Below are positions 28,048 through 36,703 of a DNA stretch of 64,000 bases, one piece after another; within the stretch, counting starts at the first letter, position 1; each line of letters begins with the position of its first letter. The notes beneath the pieces were generated by a model. It was given only the letters and a program-made list of their open reading frames with translations, made no database searches and had not been told where the DNA came from. Source of the stretch: Pseudomonas sp. FP453 (GTDB lineage Bacteria; Pseudomonadota; Gammaproteobacteria; Pseudomonadales; Pseudomonadaceae); NCBI RefSeq assembly GCF_030687495.1, contig NZ_CP117435.1, positions 2,608,501 through 2,672,500 of the forward strand, read 5' to 3'. The translations under genes were made by a program, and so were the position numbers.

Positions 28048-30546
28048 ATGTCGCTTGCCCGTCCCCTGCACCCACTGGCCCTGTCAGTGGCGATGGCTTT
28101 TGCTGCTGTGCCGTTGCTGAATACCCCATCCGTTTGCGCCGCCGAGAGCGCCAGCAGCGTGCGCGGTTTCTCGATTCCCGCTGGCGATTTGAGCCAGGCC
28201 CTCAATAGCCTCGCCGAGCAGGCTGGCCTGGTGCTGGCGTTCGATGCCGGCCTCACTCGCGGCAAACACAGCAATGGCTTGAGCGGGCAATACGCCACCG
28301 ATGTGGCATTGAACCAGTTGCTCGCCGGCAGCGGCCTGCAAGCGCTGAAGCTCTCCGCCGACCGCTATCGCCTCGAAGCCATCCCGGATAACGGCGCGGC
28401 CATGGAGTTGCAGGCCACCACCATCAGCGGCGCCTATCAGAGCGAAAGCCCGACCGGGCCAGTAGCCGGTTACGTGGCCACCCGCAGCCTGTCGGGCACC
28501 AAGACCGACACGCCGATCATCGAGACCCCGCAGTCGATCTCCATCGTCACCAAAGACCAGATGCGCGCGCAGAACGCCGAGAGCCTCAACCAGATCCTGC
28601 GCTACAGCACGGCCGTGGTCCCGGAAACCCGTGGCGCCACCGCCTCGCGTCTCGACCAGTTGACCATCCGCGGTTTTTCGCCCGCCACTTACCTCGATGG
28701 CCTGCGCATGCCGTCGAGCCGCGACGCATTGCCGCAAAAAGACGCCTTTGACCTGGAGCGTGTCGAAGTCCTGCGTGGCCCGGCCTCGGTGCTGTACGGG
28801 CAGGGCACGCCCAGTGGTGTGATCAACATGGTCAGCAAGCGCCCGTTGGACACACCGTTTCATGAGGTGGGCGTGGAGTACGGCACCTTCGACAAGAAGC
28901 GCACGACCTTCGACCTGAGCGGCCCGATGGATGACCAGGGCGTGTATTCCTATCGCGTGGCCGGGCTTTTCGACGATGCCGACGGGCAGGTGGATCACAC
29001 CGAAACCCGCCGCCAGGCCCTGTCCAGCGCCTTCACCTGGCGCCCGGATGACGATACCTCGCTGACCTTGCTCGGGCATTTCCAGAAGGACCCCAAGGGC
29101 GCGTCCTACGGCTCGGTGCCGGCGTGGGGCTCGGTGCTGCACAGCCCGACCGGGCACGATATCGATGTGGGTTTCTATGATGGCGAGAAGAACTTCGAGA
29201 AAAGTGACCGCGAGTACTACTCCATCGGTTACGCCTTCGAACACCGCTTCAACGACGTCTGGACCGTGCGCCAGAACGCGCGTTACCTGCGCAGCGAAGG
29301 CCAGTACCGCAGCCTCTACAGCAACTACCTGATGACGGACTATCGCACCATCCGCCGTTCGACCATCGCCAGCGATGTGAACATGGACGCCTACACCCTC
29401 GACAATCAGCTGCAGGCCAAGTTTGATACCGGCCCGTTGCAGCACACCGTGTTGATGGGCCTCGACTACCAGAACACCAGCACCGACACCAAGTCCGGCT
29501 CGGGCGTCTACACCGCCGGGCCGACCCTGGATATCTTCAACCCGGTGTACGGCGCGGCGGTGCCGGTACCGGCATACACCACCGACGGCACCTCGCGCAG
29601 CGAACAGACCGGCGTGTACCTGCAAGAACAGATGAAGTGGGACAAGTGGGTACTGCTGCTGGGCGGGCGCTATGACTGGGCCAGCACCGATAACAGCACC
29701 CAGACGATCAGCACCGGCGCCAAGAGCAAGTCGTCCCTGGACAGCAAGGCCTTCACCGGCCGCATCGGCCTGGTCTATCTGTTTGATAACGGCCTGGCGC
29801 CGTATGCCAGCTACTCGGAGTCGTTCAACCCGCAGTCGGGTACCGGCTACGGCGGCTCGGTGTTCAAGCCGACCGAAGGCAAGCAGTATGAAATCGGCAT
29901 CAAGTACCAGCCGCCGGGCAGCAACAGCTTTATCACCGCGGCGATTTTCGACCTGCGCCAGAGCAATGTGCTGACCACCGATCCAGATCCAACCCATCTG
30001 TGCGGCACCGGTCGCTGCCAGAGCCAGGACGGCGAAGTGCAATCCCGTGGTTTTGAACTGGAAGGCAAGGCCAGCCTCAACGACAACCTGGATATCACCG
30101 CGGCTTACGCTTACCTGGACAACCGCATCAGCAAGTCCAACAGCACCGTGCGCTATGCGCCCATCAGCGACATCGGCGTAGGCCCGGCCATCGCCGCCGA
30201 AGGCACCACCACCTACGCCGTGCCTCGCCACACGGCGTCGGCCTGGGCGGACTACACCTTCCATGATGGCCACCTCAAGGGCTTCGGTGCCGGCGCCGGT
30301 GCGCGTTATGTCGGCTCGTCCTGGGGTGATACGGCCAACACCCTGAAAGTGCCGGGCTACACCTTGTTCGACGCGGCGGTGCACTACGACATCCCGAACA
30401 TCACCAGCCTCAAGGACAACCTGCGCCTGGCCCTCAACGCCACCAACCTGGCGAATAAAGAGTACGTCGCATCGTGTTATTCCTACTCGTGGTGCTGGTA
30501 TGGCTCACAGCGCACGCTACAAGCGAGTGCCACCTATCAGTGGTGA
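28048..30546 (+). CDS. fiuA: TonB-dependent ferrichrome-type siderophore receptor with STN domain
   Basis: 832 residues. Signal peptide (1 to about 31), STN/secretin signalling domain (about 38-115; FSIPAGDLSQALNSLAEQAG), TonB-box-like region (ATTISG), plug (IETPQSISIVTKDQMRAQ, VLRGPASVLYGQGTPSGVIN) and barrel. The end CYSYSWCWYGSQRTLQASAT, then YQW, is characteristic of the FhuA/FiuA ferrichrome receptors. The STN domain implies transcriptional signalling through an anti-sigma/sigma pair, yet no such genes adjoin it. The symbol rests on this resemblance. A probable Fur box precedes it. Confidence 0.88.
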   Translation: MSLARPLHPLALSVAMAFAAVPLLNTPSVCAAESASSVRGFSIPAGDLSQALNSLAEQAGLVLAFDAGLTRGKHSNGLSGQYATDVALNQLLAGSGLQALKLSADRYRLEAIPDNGAAMELQATTISGAYQSESPTGPVAGYVATRSLSGTKTDTPIIETPQSISIVTKDQMRAQNAESLNQILRYSTAVVPETRGATASRLDQLTIRGFSPATYLDGLRMPSSRDALPQKDAFDLERVEVLRGPASVLYGQGTPSGVINMVSKRPLDTPFHEVGVEYGTFDKKRTTFDLSGPMDDQGVYSYRVAGLFDDADGQVDHTETRRQALSSAFTWRPDDDTSLTLLGHFQKDPKGASYGSVPAWGSVLHSPTGHDIDVGFYDGEKNFEKSDREYYSIGYAFEHRFNDVWTVRQNARYLRSEGQYRSLYSNYLMTDYRTIRRSTIASDVNMDAYTLDNQLQAKFDTGPLQHTVLMGLDYQNTSTDTKSGSGVYTAGPTLDIFNPVYGAAVPVPAYTTDGTSRSEQTGVYLQEQMKWDKWVLLLGGRYDWASTDNSTQTISTGAKSKSSLDSKAFTGRIGLVYLFDNGLAPYASYSESFNPQSGTGYGGSVFKPTEGKQYEIGIKYQPPGSNSFITAAIFDLRQSNVLTTDPDPTHLCGTGRCQSQDGEVQSRGFELEGKASLNDNLDITAAYAYLDNRISKSNSTVRYAPISDIGVGPAIAAEGTTTYAVPRHTASAWADYTFHDGHLKGFGAGAGARYVGSSWGDTANTLKVPGYTLFDAAVHYDIPNITSLKDNLRLALNATNLANKEYVASCYSYSWCWYGSQRTLQASATYQW

Positions 30547-30626
30547 TAAGGCACTTTAATGGCCCCTGTGTAACAAAATCCTCGGCAGAATCGCTTTTAT
30601 TTTCAGGTGGTTAGTTGGGGATGTTA

Positions 30627-30956
30627 ATGCGCTCTGTTGGAATCATGCTGATCGCCTGCTCACTGGCAGGCGGCGCGGCTGCCGTGCAGGCACGGGAGCT
30701 GCGCGAGGGTGACAAGTACATGTGCAGCTGGGGCGCGGGCACTGCCGCCAGGGCCCAGGAATTGAAGCTGTCGGGGGTGTCGTTGTATGCGGCGCGGCAG
30801 AAGATCCAGACGATCAAGTTCAACAAGTCGTGGATGCGCATGATGGCCATGGGCATCACCGAACAGACCTATGACAGTCGCTCGCGGCTCAAGCCCGAAG
30901 CGATCCGCCAGAGTTTTTACCAGGATTGCGTGCGCTACAAAGTGGCGCGCAAATAG
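30627..30956 (+). CDS. Small exported hypothetical protein
   Basis: 109 residues from ATG 30627, with GGGG six bases upstream; ATG 30621 would add two residues. A Sec signal peptide (MRSVGIMLIACSLAGGAAAV, cut after VQA) precedes a small basic domain with two cysteines (YMCSWGAG and YQDCVRYK) that could form a disulphide in the periplasm. No family recognised. It is convergent with the LysR gene, five bases apart. Confidence 0.7.
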   Translation: MRSVGIMLIACSLAGGAAAVQARELREGDKYMCSWGAGTAARAQELKLSGVSLYAARQKIQTIKFNKSWMRMMAMGITEQTYDSRSRLKPEAIRQSFYQDCVRYKVARK

Positions 30957-30961
30957 CCGGT

Positions 30962-31873
30962 TCAGTGCGACAGCGGTGAGCTGGCGTCTTCCTGGAAATA
31001 CACCTTCGCCGTTTCAATAAACCGCCGATTGGCCTGGGACAGGTATTCGCTGCCCCGCCAGCACAGGTTGAAGTGCATGAACTGCGCGGGTTCGAACGAC
31101 ACCCCGGCCAAGCCGGGTTCCTGTTCCTGAACCGAGCGCAGCAGGGTGGACAGCCCCATGCCACTGCGCGTGGCGGCAATCACCAGCGGCACGAAGTTGC
31201 TTTCCAGGGCGACGTTGAAACGCACCCGGGCATTGCTGCAAAACGCATCCAGCAGGTGACGTTGCAGGAAGGTGTTGTCGAACACCAGCATCGGTTCACC
31301 CCGCAAGCGCTCTGCCGCGACCGAGCCGGCGCTCGCCAGCGGGTGCTGCTCATGCATGCATAGCACCATCTCATCGCTGCCCAGCAATACCGAGTGCCAA
31401 TCCGGATCGACGCGCCGCGACTCCAGCAGCGCCACATCAATATCCCGTGTTGCCAGGCGCGCGCTGATGTCATCGGCACTGCCTTCCACCACGTGCATGG
31501 CAATGCCCGGGTAATGCGCGCGGAACTGCATCAGCAGCTCAGGAATATGACGGATGCCGTACATCGGCGGGATGCCGACGCGGATTTCGCCGCTGTGCAA
31601 GTGCGTCAGGTCCTGTAACTCTCGACGGGCACCGGCCAACCCTTGCAGGCAGGCTTCGGCGCGGGCGAGGAACAACTGGCCTTCGGCCGTTACGCTGATC
31701 TGCCGCGTGGCGCGGTTGAACAGGGCCACCCCCAGCTCATCTTCCAGGCGGCTGACCGCCATGCTCAGCGCCGGCTGCGCCACATGCAGGGCCTGCGCGG
31801 CCTTGGTAAAGCTGCCTTGGCGGGCAATTTCCACGCAGTATTCCAGGGCTTTCAGGTTCACGAGGGCTCGCAT
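30962..31873 (-). CDS. LysR-family transcriptional regulator
   Basis: 303 residues with the LysR helix-turn-helix at 5-65 (LEYCVEIARQGSFTKAAQAL, QPALSMAVSRLEDELGVALF) and a periplasmic-binding-like effector domain from about 90. It is divergent from the AbrB-type transporter gene with an 80-base gap, the classic LysR layout, so it probably regulates that gene. The effector is unknown. Confidence 0.93.
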   Translation of the reverse strand: MRALVNLKALEYCVEIARQGSFTKAAQALHVAQPALSMAVSRLEDELGVALFNRATRQISVTAEGQLFLARAEACLQGLAGARRELQDLTHLHSGEIRVGIPPMYGIRHIPELLMQFRAHYPGIAMHVVEGSADDISARLATRDIDVALLESRRVDPDWHSVLLGSDEMVLCMHEQHPLASAGSVAAERLRGEPMLVFDNTFLQRHLLDAFCSNARVRFNVALESNFVPLVIAATRSGMGLSTLLRSVQEQEPGLAGVSFEPAQFMHFNLCWRGSEYLSQANRRFIETAKVYFQEDASSPLSH

Positions 31874-31953
31874 AACAAAGAGTGATGGGTTGCTTCACAA
31901 ATGGATATTTTTTGTGATGATGGACAGTCTATAACCTGTCGGCATTCTTCTCC

Positions 31954-33078
31954 ATGCCGGACATCATCATGACCCTCAACCTTCGCCAATATTGGCTTGT
32001 CACCCTGATTGTCGGCGCCTTGGGCGGCAGCCTTGCGCAGTGGGCCGACTGGCCGTTGCCCTGGGTGATCGGCTCATTGCTGGCGGTATTGATCAGCCGA
32101 TGCGGCGGCGCGATGGTTCCGCAAATTCCCCATGGGCGCGAAGCCGGGCAGTTGATTGTCGCCGTGGCCATTGGCTGCCATTTCACCTTGCCGGTGATGC
32201 AACAAGTGGTCGCGCACCTCGGGTTGATCGTCACGGCGGTGCTGCTGACGCTGGTGCTGGCATTGGGTTCGGTGGGGCTGCTGCACCGCTGGGGCGTGGC
32301 CTTTGGCACGGCATTTTTTGCGTTGATGCCGGCCAACTCCACGGAGATGGTCCACCTGGGCCGCCAGCGCCAAGCCGACCCCGGTTTGATCGCTGCCGCC
32401 CACAGCCTGCGCCTGTTGCTGATCCTGCTGGCAGTGCCAGCCGTCGCGACCTTTGGCTTGGCGCCTACCGCTGCCCCCGCGCCATTGCCGGTGATCTGGC
32501 CCTGGCTGATCTTTATCCTGGGCATCAGCCTGCTGGCAGCGATGGGGTTCAAACGCTGCAACCTGCCCAATCCCTGGACCTTTGGCCCGTTCCTGATTTG
32601 CGCCGTGGGCGTCGCCTGCAACAACTTGTCGATGAGCATGCCCGGCTGGCTCAGTGGCGCTGGCCAGCTGCTGATCGGCTGTGCATTGGGCGCGGCGTTT
32701 GACCGCAGCTTTTTCCGCCGCGCCCCGGGTTTTCTCGCCAAGGTGCTGGTGTTGCTGAGCGGCTCGATAATCGCCACTGCGCTGGTGGCGTGGGCATTGG
32801 GGATGTGGCTGGGGATGCCGTGGCTGTCGCTGGCCCTGGGCATGATGCCCGGCAGTGCGCCGGAGATGAGCCTGACCGCCGAGGCCTTGGGGTTGGCCGT
32901 GACGTTGGTGACGGCGATGCAGGTGATGCGCATGCTGCTGATCCAGGCGGCGTGTTTGCCGTTGTATCGGCTGCTGAGCTGCTCTTGGATAGGCAGAGTG
33001 AGCATTGCTGCTGGACCTGTGGCGAGGGAGCTTGCTCCCGTGACGGACTGTCCTGCGACCGAGTCTCACCGGATGTAA
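31954..33078 (+). CDS. AbrB-duplication family membrane transporter
   Basis: 374 residues with about ten membrane helices in two similar halves. Each half carries the family pattern: PLPWVIGSLLAVLISRCGG and NPWTFGPFLICAVG, and the pairs ALMPANSTEMVHLG and GMMPGSAPEMSLTAEALG. These proteins are often called AbrB-like or ammonia-monooxygenase-associated; some move osmolytes or organic solutes, but the substrate here is unknown. The last ~25 residues are read through a REP-like sequence and are probably not conserved. Start is uncertain between ATG 31954 and ATG 31969. Confidence 0.85.
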   Translation: MPDIIMTLNLRQYWLVTLIVGALGGSLAQWADWPLPWVIGSLLAVLISRCGGAMVPQIPHGREAGQLIVAVAIGCHFTLPVMQQVVAHLGLIVTAVLLTLVLALGSVGLLHRWGVAFGTAFFALMPANSTEMVHLGRQRQADPGLIAAAHSLRLLLILLAVPAVATFGLAPTAAPAPLPVIWPWLIFILGISLLAAMGFKRCNLPNPWTFGPFLICAVGVACNNLSMSMPGWLSGAGQLLIGCALGAAFDRSFFRRAPGFLAKVLVLLSGSIIATALVAWALGMWLGMPWLSLALGMMPGSAPEMSLTAEALGLAVTLVTAMQVMRMLLIQAACLPLYRLLSCSWIGRVSIAAGPVARELAPVTDCPATESHRM

Positions 33079-33119
33079 ATCGGTTCAACTGTGGGAGCTG
33101 GCTTGCCTCTGCGATAGCT
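33017..33119. repeat. Two single REP units of different subtypes
   Basis: A GGCGAGGGAGCTTGCTCCCG-type REP (33017-33040) lies inside the 3' end of the transporter gene. A single CTGGCTTGCCT-type unit (33090-33119) follows, with two extra bases (CT) within the motif and no inverted partner, so it looks like a decayed REPIN. Confidence 0.7.
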
Positions 33120-33179
33120 ATGTGTCAGGCGCTGAGGCTTTTTTGGCCGGAGTACATATCCGTTATTTAGGTAACTGCT

Positions 33180-33430
33180 GATATTGGTTCCGCCCTTACG
33201 GCGGCTCACTTTTGAAGAGCGCAAAAGTAAGCAAAACGCTCTTGCCCCACCACTCGGCACCTCGCCTAGGCTCGGTGTGCCCGAACGCAGGCTTGAATCC
33301 GTGGGCCGCCGCCACGCGCCATCCATGGCGCGAGGCGGCTAACCCGGCGTCCTGCCGGGTTACCCACGGATTCAAGCCTGCGTTCGGCCAGCGTGGTTGA
33401 CGGGGCGCCTAAGATCAAAAGCCAAATCAA
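33180..33430. repeat. Large palindromic intergenic repeat of fluorescens-group pseudomonads
   Basis: Two perfect 24-base arms (33282-33305 and 33363-33386) with CGAACGCAGGCTTGAATCCG at one end flank a 57-base centre that has further internal symmetry (GCGCCATCCATGGCGC; CCCGGCGTCCTGCCGGG). The flanks (AAGTAAGCAAAACGCTC, TTGACGGGGCGCCTAAGATC) recall an intergenic repeat family I know to be scattered in P. fluorescens genomes. There is no coding potential of its own. Confidence 0.7.
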
Positions 33431-33577
33431 AAGCCAGAGCCAGAGCTTCGGGTTTTGTCAGGTCCAGTCGTTGTGTAGATACCAAACCTGTGACCCTCTA
33501 GCGAGGCGGTTTACAAAACCACGACAATTGCTGTGTTTCTATTTGCATACAATTGCGCCCTTCAAAAGGAGGCAACT

Positions 33578-34024
33578 ATGCAAGCCCTTATTCGAGCCGC
33601 GACTCAGTATGACGTCGAGAGTCTCTTCACGCTGCGCACCTCGGTTGTACAAAACCATTTGAGTGTCGAGCAGATGGCGGATCTGGGCATTACGCCGCAA
33701 GTGCTGGCCGACAGTATTCGCCAAGCGCCTTGTGTATGGATGGCTGAAGTCAACGGCCAGCCTGCGGCCTTCTCGATGATTGACCTGGCCGCAGGCGAGG
33801 TGTTTGCGATGTTTGTGTCGCCGGCCTACGAGAACCTTGGCCTGGGGCGCCAACTGATGGCAGTCGCCGAGGCGGCGTTGTTTGAACACCATGAAACCCT
33901 GTTCCTGATAACGGATGGGCGTGACGAAATCCGCGCCAACGGTTTCTATCAACGGCTGGGCTGGACGATGGTTGGCTCTGTCGAGGGCGACGACGTACGT
34001 TATGAGAAGAGCAGGGCGCGGTAA
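33578..34024 (+). CDS. GNAT-family N-acetyltransferase
   Basis: 148 residues from ATG 33578, behind the near-perfect AAAAGGAGG. The GNAT fold is shown by IRAATQYDVESL at the start, the acetyl-CoA loop AYENLGLGRQLMAVAEAAL (motif A, about 85-103) and the terminal NGFYQRLGWTMVG. The acceptor substrate cannot be predicted. A small membrane protein gene follows after four bases. Confidence 0.88.
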   Translation: MQALIRAATQYDVESLFTLRTSVVQNHLSVEQMADLGITPQVLADSIRQAPCVWMAEVNGQPAAFSMIDLAAGEVFAMFVSPAYENLGLGRQLMAVAEAALFEHHETLFLITDGRDEIRANGFYQRLGWTMVGSVEGDDVRYEKSRAR

Positions 34025-34028
34025 CGCC

Positions 34029-34286
34029 ATGTCCGCGCCAGAGACGTCGCCCTCTAACAGCCTGCGCCACTTCGCGGTCGGCGTGCTGTGTGTCGCGGTG
34101 CTGTTGGGCGGTTACTTCATGCATATCAACGCCAACGCGGATCGCCAGCGGGCCGAGGCGGCTGAGCGGTTGTTGCTCTGCCAGCAGGTGGAACGTATGG
34201 CCGGTGCCGCCGCGTCCGGTGGCTTGAAACTGGGCGACAGTTGCGAGAGCAATCGTCGTGAAGTGTCAGGTCGGATGAGTCAATAA
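34029..34286 (+). CDS. Small single-helix membrane protein
   Basis: 85 residues. A short polar N-terminus, one membrane helix (LRHFAVGVLCVAVLLGGYFM) and a charged C-terminal part with two cysteines (LLLCQQVERM, DSCESNRRE). It starts four bases after the GNAT gene and is likely co-transcribed. No known family. Confidence 0.6.
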   Translation: MSAPETSPSNSLRHFAVGVLCVAVLLGGYFMHINANADRQRAEAAERLLLCQQVERMAGAAASGGLKLGDSCESNRREVSGRMSQ

Positions 34287-34432
34287 CCATCTTTTATAAG
34301 GGGGAATATAAGACGCAAGTATCCCCTTACTTGCACCAAAAAGTGGCACTCATATACCCGGCCACCTTAAAAAACATGTGGTTATTGAATGACTTACGGC
34401 TGTTTTAATCCGACGAAAGGATGGATTTTTAC

Positions 34433-34461
34433 TTGTTACAGCTTTTTACAATCGCTACTAT
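34433..34461 (+). promoter_or_regulatory. Sigma-70-like promoter TTGTTA-N17-TACTAT
   Basis: A -35 box TTGTTA (34433-34438) and -10 box TACTAT (34456-34461) are spaced by exactly 17 bases. No ORF follows on this strand; a rho-independent terminator lies about 37 bases beyond, pointing to a short non-coding transcript. Confidence 0.6.
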
Positions 34462-34467
34462 AGCCGG

Positions 34468-34537
34468 GCGTTCACCTCCCACGGTTTATGCATTTTTAAA
34501 TCCCAAGTTTCCATCAGCTACTTGGGATTTTTTTTGC
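34468..34537 (+). ncRNA. Candidate small RNA ending in a strong terminator
   Basis: The predicted transcript of about 70 bases starts near 34468 after a well-spaced promoter, has an unstructured 5' part with the CU-rich run TTCACCTCCC (able to pair with ribosome-binding sites) and ends at a 10-base-pair hairpin followed by eight T. The gene on the other strand is convergent and the terminator has its T-tract only in this direction. I cannot match it to a named Pseudomonas sRNA. Confidence 0.45.
34498..34536 (+). terminator. Rho-independent terminator
   Basis: AAATCCCAAG (34498-34507) pairs perfectly with CTTGGGATTT (34521-34530), followed by a T-tract. It could end the candidate small RNA and any read-through from the upstream GNAT operon. 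Confidence 0.85.
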
Positions 34538-34555
34538 CCGCGATTTGACCCGGCG

Positions 34556-35500
34556 TCAAACTTCAATAGCGGCAAACTCCGCGCGCATCCGGCCATTGCG
34601 TTTGGCCTGGTACAGCAACTTATCGACCTGTTCGACAAACCCCAGCATTGCGCTGCTGGGTGTCACGGTGTGGGTGCCCACGCCGAGGCTCAGGCTCAGC
34701 CATTTCGAGACCGGGGAAAACCCATGTTCGATCTGCTGCTGACGTATCAGATGCAGGCAGCGTTGCGCGACGAGTTTGGCCGATGCGGCGTCCGTTTCCG
34801 GCAACAGCCACACAAACTCTTCACCGCCGATGCGCGCGATGAAGTCCCGTGGGCGGTTGGCCGCTTGTGACAGGGTGTGTGCCACTTGGCGCAGGCATTC
34901 GTCGCCCTTGATATGGCCGTAGTGGTCGTTGTACTGCTTGAAAAAGTCGATATCGAGGATAATCAACGACAGGGGCAATTGGCTGCGCTGGGCGCTGGTC
35001 CATTCGCGCTCCAGCACGGTGTCGAACATGCGTCGGTTGGCGATGCCGGTGAGGCCGTCCTGGAAGGAGTATTCCTCCAGTTGTTTCTGCAGGCGGATCA
35101 GGTGTTCTTCGGTCTTCTTGCGTTCGCTGATATCGAACATAAAGCCAATCAGCGCTTCGACTTCGCCGTCCTTGCGCACCACATGCACCACATCGCGGAT
35201 CCATACGTAGTCGCCGTTCACCGTCAGCGCGCGATAGTCGGCCTCGTGGTCCACGCCGGCGCGGGATTGCGACACGCAGAAATTCACCACGTACTCGCGA
35301 TCATCCGGGTGCATGCGTTCGACCCAGTCATCCACGCTGACCCAGCTGTGTGGCGTCCAGCCCAGCAGCGTTTCGATCTGCGGGCCGATATAGCTGAAGG
35401 TCATGGTCTGCCAGTCGATGCGCCAGGGGATGGCCTTGGTCGATTCCAGCAGGGTTTTGTACACATCGCTGTCGGGCTGGCTCGGGGGGACGATGCTCAT
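34556..35500 (-). CDS. PAS-GGDEF diguanylate cyclase
   Basis: 314 residues. A PAS_3-type domain with PAC (about 20-130; MTFSYIGPQIETLLGWTP, YVWIRDVVHVVRKDG) is linked by a short coiled coil to a GGDEF domain (about 145-312). The active site is GGEEF (225-229), and an RxxD inhibitory site (RPRD, 216-219) lies five residues upstream, so product feedback should operate. It makes cyclic di-GMP in the cytoplasm; there is no membrane segment. The PAS ligand is unknown. Confidence 0.93.
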   Translation of the reverse strand: MSIVPPSQPDSDVYKTLLESTKAIPWRIDWQTMTFSYIGPQIETLLGWTPHSWVSVDDWVERMHPDDREYVVNFCVSQSRAGVDHEADYRALTVNGDYVWIRDVVHVVRKDGEVEALIGFMFDISERKKTEEHLIRLQKQLEEYSFQDGLTGIANRRMFDTVLEREWTSAQRSQLPLSLIILDIDFFKQYNDHYGHIKGDECLRQVAHTLSQAANRPRDFIARIGGEEFVWLLPETDAASAKLVAQRCLHLIRQQQIEHGFSPVSKWLSLSLGVGTHTVTPSSAMLGFVEQVDKLLYQAKRNGRMRAEFAAIEV

Positions 35501-35744
35501 GGGCGGCTGCTCGGGAGGTGGCGAAAAGCCAAGAGCGTCTGGTGATCGCGGGTGGGAGTCAAGCCTTCGCCGTGGTAGCAGACGAGAGGTCGTGTGCTGG
35601 GTTTCTGACGCCAGCGGGCCAGCGTTTTTCGGGCAAAATGCGGCGTGGCTAACACTTTTGCATTAATTCTCCAGATGCGCCCAAACCTCAACTACTCTGG
35701 TCGAATCCAACCAGCAGGGTAGAACCCAGGGACGGGGGCTTATC

Positions 35745-35993
35745 ATGATTTCCATCATCGAACTCAATCGCATCATGGCCGTGGGTTTTCTGCCACTGGC
35801 CTGCGACTGCACCCTTAATGGCGACGGCTCGCTACGCATCAGCGTGTTCGAGCCGGTGTCCGGGCGCGTCGACCTGTTGCTGACCCGCGTGTCGCCCGAA
35901 GGTCTGGACAGCATCCGCTCCATCTCAAACCTGATTGGTGAGCTGCGCACCGAGATCAAGGCCGGGCGCCGGGGTTTTGCGGCGGTCGGTTAG
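35745..35993 (+). CDS. DUF1652 family protein
   Basis: 82 residues matching the Pseudomonas-specific DUF1652 pattern: MISIIELNRIMAVGFLPLAC, then CTLNGDGSLRISVFEP, SGRVDLLLTRV and an LIGELRTEIKAG helix. Members are small soluble proteins of unknown function with many paralogues per genome. Its 3' end overlaps the convergent lipoprotein gene by four bases. Confidence 0.85.
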   Translation: MISIIELNRIMAVGFLPLACDCTLNGDGSLRISVFEPVSGRVDLLLTRVSPEGLDSIRSISNLIGELRTEIKAGRRGFAAVG

Positions 35994-36130
35994 CTGTTGA
36001 CGGTGTCTGTGGTGGTTGTGACCGCGCCGTAGTAGCGCCAGCAGCAATGGCGGTGTTCGGGCAGGATCACGCAGCCGCTGAGGCTGGCGATCAGCAGGGC
36101 GGCAACCAGCATGGATAGGCGACGGGACAT
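35990..36130 (-). CDS. Very small lipoprotein
   Basis: 46 residues from ATG 36130 with AGAGGAA at good spacing. A lipoprotein signal peptide ends in the lipobox LSGC (MSRRLSMLVAALLIASLSGC); the mature peptide is about 27 residues with HRHCCWRYYG, rich in His, Cys and aromatics. It could be a metal- or envelope-associated peptide. No family recognised. Confidence 0.65.
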   Translation of the reverse strand: MSRRLSMLVAALLIASLSGCVILPEHRHCCWRYYGAVTTTTDTVNS

Positions 36131-36354
36131 GGTATTTCCTCTGGGTGTGTGCGGCGTTATTCCTTTAACGCACTCGGCCGCCTAAATCCGTCGCGCGCCT
36201 TTCAAACATTTCATCCAGCGCTGCCATCCCCTGGGCAATACTGCCCTTCACGCACTTGCGGAACAATCTGCGCACCCTCGCGACGGATTTTCCGGCACCC
36301 GCCGTTCAATCCATCAGCCGCGGACATTTTCGTCCGCCGCATGAAGGAGTTGCC

Positions 36355-36666
36355 ATGAGCACACTGGCCCAATTGCGCTATGCCTTGCTGGTCCCGCTGG
36401 TTTTTGCGGCGCTTGTCAGCACCCCGACGTTTGCCCAGACCGAAGTCATCATTCGTCAGGCGCCGCCGGTGGAGCGTGTCGAGGTGATCCCCGCCGGGCG
36501 CCCGGGTTACGCCTGGGACCGTGGCCATTGGGGTTGGCAGCGCGGCGCCTATGCCTGGGTGCCGGGGCACTGGCAGCCGGTGATGCGCAATGCGCGCTGG
36601 CAGCCGGGCCACTGGGAATCCCGTGGCCCCAACTGGTACTGGCGTGAAGGCCGTTGGATGCGTTGA
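36355..36666 (+). CDS. YXWGXW-repeat exported protein
   Basis: 103 residues from ATG 36355, behind AAGGAG. A Sec signal peptide cut after TFAQ (about 28) leads to a short mature protein with repeated W-G-H-W units (WDRGHWGWQRGAYAWVPGHW, then WQPGHWESRGPNWYWREG). Such YXWGXW-repeat proteins are envelope proteins of unknown role. It lies 37 bases before an ECF sigma gene and may belong to its operon. Confidence 0.85.
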   Translation: MSTLAQLRYALLVPLVFAALVSTPTFAQTEVIIRQAPPVERVEVIPAGRPGYAWDRGHWGWQRGAYAWVPGHWQPVMRNARWQPGHWESRGPNWYWREGRWMR

Positions 36667-36703
36667 GACCTGCTACTTAGCCTGCGGACCGAGAATTAGC
36701 CGA

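Noticed and set aside
28084..30384. 766-codon open frame antisense to the ferrichrome-type receptor
   Set aside because: The composition (His, Gly, Ala, Val repeats) is that of a reverse-strand shadow, with no ribosome-binding site or motif. The same holds for 47899-50289, 55890-57722 and 57650-59476.
33282..33386. Phage attachment site or insertion sequence ends
   Set aside because: The arms are far too close to enclose a transposase gene, and there is no integrase, tRNA or target-site duplication nearby.
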